Source: an uncultured Bacilli bacterium (GTDB lineage: Bacteria > Bacillota_I > Bacilli_A > RF39 > UBA660). Taken from it: a DNA stretch of 23,445 nucleotides. Location: positions 1 to 23,445 of the forward strand of contig CAKORQ010000003.1 in the NCBI GenBank assembly GCA_934101445.1, given 5' to 3'. Of this stretch, positions 20,314 through 23,445 are shown one piece after another (within the stretch, counting starts at the first letter, position 1; the number at the start of each line of letters is the position of its first letter). A program made the position numbers and the translations under genes. Below the pieces are notes generated by a model that was not told the origin of the DNA, made no database searches, and was given only the letters and a program-made list of their open reading frames with translations.

Positions 20314-23145
20314 ATGAAAAATGATAAAATAATAATAAGAGGAGCAAGAGAAAATAATTTAAAAAATATTGATTTAGATTTACCTAAAAATTCCTTAATT
20401 GTAATGACCGGAGTATCAGGTTCGGGAAAATCCTCATTAGCCTTCGATACTATTTATGCCGAAGGGCAAAGAAGATTCGTTGAAAGTTTATCCAGTTATG
20501 CCCGTCAGTTTTTAGGAGGCAGTGAAAAACCTGATGTCGATTCTATAGAAGGCTTAAGTCCTAGTATTGCTATTGACCAAAAGACTACCAATAACAATCC
20601 CCGTAGTACCGTTGGTACCGTAACTGAAATATATGATTATCTAAAACTATTATATGCTAGAATTGGGACACCTTATTGTCCTAATCATCATACGCCGATT
20701 GTTCATCAAAGTATTGAAGAAATGACTAATAAAGTTATGAATATGCCAGAAGGTACTAAATTAGAAATAATGGCTCCTATCGTTCGTAATGAAAAAGGAA
20801 CTCATAAAGATATTTTAGATGATTTAAGAAAAGAAGGCTATTCAAGAGTAAGAGTTAATGGGACTATTTATAGTTTAGATGAAGAAATTACTTTAGAAAA
20901 AAATGTTAAAGATAGCATTGAGGCTGTTGTTGATAGAATTGTTCTAAGTCCTAGTGAACGCTCTCGTGTCTTTGAGGCTATTGAAACGGCAACTAAACTT
21001 GCTGATGGGATGGTTTTAATCCATGTTATCGATGGCGAAGAAATTTTATGGAGTGAAAAATTTGCTTGTGTGGAATGTAACTACTCATTACCCGATTTAG
21101 AACCTAATATGTTTTCCTTCAATGCCCCATTTGGAGCGTGTCCAGAGTGTAAAGGCTTAGGCTTTAAAACCGCCATTAGTGAAGATTTGCTGGTGCCAGA
21201 TAAGACTCTTTCTATTAATGAAGGAGCTATTCAAACCTTAAAAGATGATACTAATATATTTTATACTAATGTTAAAACGGCTTGTGATTATTATCATATT
21301 GATATGAATAAACCATATAAAGAATTAACTAAAAAAGAAAAGAAAATTCTTTTATATGGTAGTGATGAACCATTAAAATTTGAATATACTGCTAAAAATG
21401 GTAATAAAAGATTTACTACTGATTATTACGAGGGTATTATTACCAACCTAGAACGCCGTTATATTGAAACATCTTCTAGTTGGATAAGAGAATGGTTAGA
21501 TAATTACATGATGGAACTTACTTGTCCTGTTTGTCATGGGGCGCGTTTAAAAGAAGGTATCCTAAATGTCTTTATAAACAAGAAAAATATTTATGAAATG
21601 ACCCAAATGAGTATTGGTAACTTATTAGAATTTATTAGAAATTTAAAGTTAACTAAAGAACAACAAGAAATTAGTAAATTAATTGTTAAAGAAATAATAA
21701 ATCGTTTAGAATTTTTAAAAAATGTTGGTTTAGATTATTTAACTTTAGATCGAATGGCTGGTAGTTTATCCGGTGGTGAATTGCAAAGAATTCGTCTTGC
21801 TACCCAAATTGGTAGTCGTCTAAGTGGCGTTTTATATGTTTTAGATGAACCAAGTATCGGTTTACACCAAAGAGATAATGATAAACTAATTCGTTCTTTG
21901 AAAGAAATGGTTAATCTCGGTAATACTTTGATTGTTGTAGAGCATGATAGTGATACTATGCTAGCCAGTGATTACTTAGTAGATATTGGACCTCGTGCTG
22001 GTAAAGAAGGCGGTCAAGTTATGGCTGCAGGTACTCCCGAAGAAGTCATGAAAAATCCTAATTCTTTAACCGGTAAATACTTGTCGGGTGAATACTTTAT
22101 TCCAATTCCTAAAGAAAGAAGAAAAGGTAACGGTAAGTTCTTAGAAATAATCGGCGCTACAGAACATAATTTAAAAAATATAGATGTTAAAATACCTTTA
22201 GGTAAATTTGTCTGTGTAACTGGTGTATCTGGTTCCGGCAAGAGTTCTTTAGTAAACGAAATTCTTTATAAGTCTGTATTTAAAAATATTTATCCTAAAT
22301 CCAAAGTATTTCCAGGTAAATGTAAAAAAATTAAAGGTATAAACGAAATAGATAAAGTTGTTCAAATTTCCCAAGATCCAATCGGCAGAACCCCAAGAAG
22401 TAACCCGGCTACTTATGTTGGTTTGTTTGATGACATCAGAGATTTACTTGCCCAAACCAAAGAGGCTAAGATTCGTGGCTTCGATAAAGGCAGATTCTCC
22501 TTCAATGTCAAAGGCGGTCGTTGTGAGGATTGTTACGGTGATGGAGTTAAGAAAATAGAAATGCACTTTCTACCTGATGTTTATGTTCCGTGTGAAGTTT
22601 GTCATGGAACTCGCTATAATAAAGATACTTTAAATATTCGCTACAAAGGTAAGAATATCGCTGATATTTTGAAAATGCGTGTGGAAGAAGCCCAAGAATT
22701 CTTTAGTAATGTTCCAAAGATAAAGAATACTTTAGATATTATGATGGATGTTGGTTTATCATATGTTGAATTAGGCCAAGGTGCCCCAACTTTATCTGGT
22801 GGTGAGGCTGGTCGTGTTAAGTTAGCTAAAGAATTACAAAAGAAACCAACTGGTAAGAGTTTATTTATCTTAGATGAACCAACGACCGGACTTCACATTG
22901 ATGATATTAAAAAGTTATTAGTAATTTTGCAAAGAATAGTTGATAATGGTGATACCGTTGTTGTTATTGAACACAATTTAGATGTTATAAAAGTAGCCGA
23001 CTATATTATTGATTTAGGTCCCGAAGGCGGTGCTGGCGGTGGCGAGATAGTATGTACTGGTACTCCTGAAGAAGTAGCCCAAAATCCTAACTCCTATACT
23101 GGTCAGTATCTAAAAAAATATTTAATTGATAAATACCGTGTTTAA
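20314..23145 (+). CDS. uvrA: UvrABC excinuclease subunit A
   Basis: The damage-recognition ATPase of nucleotide excision repair. It dimerises, scans DNA and loads UvrB. It has two ABC-type ATPase modules: Walker A G-V-S-G-S-G-K-S at 33-40 and 637-644, and signature L-S-G-G-E in each half (L-S-G-G-E-L-Q-R-I-R-L-A and L-S-G-G-E-A-G-R-V-K-L-A). Zinc fingers are C252-x2-C255...C276-x2-C279 and C737-x2-C740...C760-x2-C763, with a C-P-V-C in the insertion domain. At 943 residues it is full length. AGGGTGAT (20301-20307) gives a good ribosome site. It follows the radical SAM gene and is probably in its operon, separated from uvrB by about 6.8 kb. A strong bidirectional terminator follows. Confidence 0.98.
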   Translation: MKNDKIIIRGARENNLKNIDLDLPKNSLIVMTGVSGSGKSSLAFDTIYAEGQRRFVESLSSYARQFLGGSEKPDVDSIEGLSPSIAIDQKTTNNNPRSTVGTVTEIYDYLKLLYARIGTPYCPNHHTPIVHQSIEEMTNKVMNMPEGTKLEIMAPIVRNEKGTHKDILDDLRKEGYSRVRVNGTIYSLDEEITLEKNVKDSIEAVVDRIVLSPSERSRVFEAIETATKLADGMVLIHVIDGEEILWSEKFACVECNYSLPDLEPNMFSFNAPFGACPECKGLGFKTAISEDLLVPDKTLSINEGAIQTLKDDTNIFYTNVKTACDYYHIDMNKPYKELTKKEKKILLYGSDEPLKFEYTAKNGNKRFTTDYYEGIITNLERRYIETSSSWIREWLDNYMMELTCPVCHGARLKEGILNVFINKKNIYEMTQMSIGNLLEFIRNLKLTKEQQEISKLIVKEIINRLEFLKNVGLDYLTLDRMAGSLSGGELQRIRLATQIGSRLSGVLYVLDEPSIGLHQRDNDKLIRSLKEMVNLGNTLIVVEHDSDTMLASDYLVDIGPRAGKEGGQVMAAGTPEEVMKNPNSLTGKYLSGEYFIPIPKERRKGNGKFLEIIGATEHNLKNIDVKIPLGKFVCVTGVSGSGKSSLVNEILYKSVFKNIYPKSKVFPGKCKKIKGINEIDKVVQISQDPIGRTPRSNPATYVGLFDDIRDLLAQTKEAKIRGFDKGRFSFNVKGGRCEDCYGDGVKKIEMHFLPDVYVPCEVCHGTRYNKDTLNIRYKGKNIADILKMRVEEAQEFFSNVPKIKNTLDIMMDVGLSYVELGQGAPTLSGGEAGRVKLAKELQKKPTGKSLFILDEPTTGLHIDDIKKLLVILQRIVDNGDTVVVIEHNLDVIKVADYIIDLGPEGGAGGGEIVCTGTPEEVAQNPNSYTGQYLKKYLIDKYRV

Positions 23146-23179
23146 AAAATATAAATTATACTTATATTAAATAATAAAT

Positions 23180-23234
23180 AAAAATAGATATTAAATAACA
23201 TGCTTACGCTTAGTTACTTAGTATCTATTTTTTT
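23180..23234. terminator. Bidirectional terminator between uvrA and the terminal XRE gene
   Basis: AAAAATAGATA (23180-23190) pairs with TATCTATTTTT (23222-23232), and an inner stem TAAATAAC with GTTACTTA has one mismatch. T's continue to 23234; the left A-run gives a U-run on the minus strand. It overlaps the stop codon of the minus-strand gene. Confidence 0.85.
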
Positions 23235-23445
23235 AACATTTCATTAATTTCTTTAATTATCTTTTCCTTATCATCTTCTGTAAGACTGTAGTATTTATCA
23301 ATCTCTTTTTCCTTACCAACTAAACAATCTATCGAACAGTCTAACACTTCACTTAATTTATAAATGACAGGTAAAGAAGGTATTCTTACTCCTTGTTCAT
23401 AAGCCTCAATTGAGGATGAACTTACTCCAACTAAGTGTTGTAATT
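23225..23445 (-). CDS. XRE-family transcriptional regulator, C-terminal part, cut by the window edge
   Basis: The minus-strand frame is open from the window end to a TAG stop at 23225-23227, giving 73 codons. The visible part matches the second half of an XRE/Cro-type domain: L-V-G-V-S-S-S-S-I-E-A-Y-E-Q-G-V-R-I-P-S, then V-I-Y-K-L-S-E-V-L-D-C-S-I-D-C-L-V-G-K. A short Lys/Glu-rich helix follows (E-D-D-K-E-K-I-I-K-E-I). The start and recognition helix 1 lie outside the window. It is not closely similar to the XRE protein at 18062-18397 beyond the domain consensus. It converges on uvrA, sharing the bidirectional terminator. Confidence 0.88.
   Translation of the reverse strand, partial: LQHLVGVSSSSIEAYEQGVRIPSLPVIYKLSEVLDCSIDCLVGKEKEIDKYYSLTEDDKEKIIKEINEMLKK

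Noticed and set aside
22014..22558. Short open frames on both strands within uvrA.
   Set aside because: Shadows of the conserved second ATPase module of uvrA.
1..23445. TGA read as tryptophan (Mollicutes code).
   Set aside because: All conserved tryptophans checked are TGG and no conserved gene is interrupted by TGA.
1..23445. CRISPR array, tRNA or rRNA genes, transposase or insertion-sequence ends.
   Set aside because: No regularly spaced repeats, cloverleaf-like segments, ribosomal RNA or transposase-like protein seen by eye on either strand.

Overview
The window is a strongly AT-rich bacterial chromosome segment. Most genes lie on the + strand, with A/U-rich spacers, Shine-Dalgarno sites of the AAAGGA and GGTGAT kinds, and simple stem plus U-run terminators. 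The gene set (FemAB-type peptidoglycan enzyme, YugP-like zinc peptidase, CBS/DRTGG family II pyrophosphatase, DUF1294, TspO, DUF2130) points to a low-GC Firmicute, most likely an uncultured Bacilli- or Clostridia-like lineage. The species cannot be named from the sequence. The standard code fits: tryptophan is TGG and no gene is broken by TGA. However, none of the 23 gene ends visible here uses TGA as a stop.

Layout. 1-2400: end of a FemAB-type gene, then cysS and a YugP-like membrane zinc peptidase as a pair. 2450-5575: a transcription unit with its own promoter, a structured leader of about 140 nt, a small protein, a 798-residue membrane-anchored protein of unknown function and a second small protein that resembles the first. 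It ends in a strong terminator. 5600-11370: separate genes for an alpha/beta-hydrolase-like protein lacking the nucleophile serine, a DUF2130 coiled-coil protein with a recent internal duplication, a zinc-dependent medium-chain dehydrogenase, a dUTPase lacking motif 5, and a 430-residue unknown. 11587-15362: uvrB and a family II pyrophosphatase. 15363-17790: a small membrane protein, a short-chain dehydrogenase with a mini-ORF leader, a HAD-like protein and tspO. 17793-18460: an XRE regulator on the minus strand whose end carries a canonical -1 slippery heptamer directly before its stop and opens into a 90-codon extension. 18689-23234: an unknown protein, a radical SAM/SPASM protein and uvrA, apparently co-directional and probably one operon. 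The right edge cuts a second XRE regulator on the minus strand.

How the genes work together. uvrB and uvrA are the two DNA damage-recognition subunits of nucleotide excision repair but are about 6.8 kb apart here. dUTPase and pyrophosphatase are nucleotide and phosphate housekeeping functions. The rest is a mosaic of short transcription units. The best candidates for undescribed biology are the possible frameshift-controlled XRE regulator (17793-18397) and the structured-leader operon 2450-5575. No CRISPR array, tRNA, rRNA, insertion sequence or phage structural module was seen.
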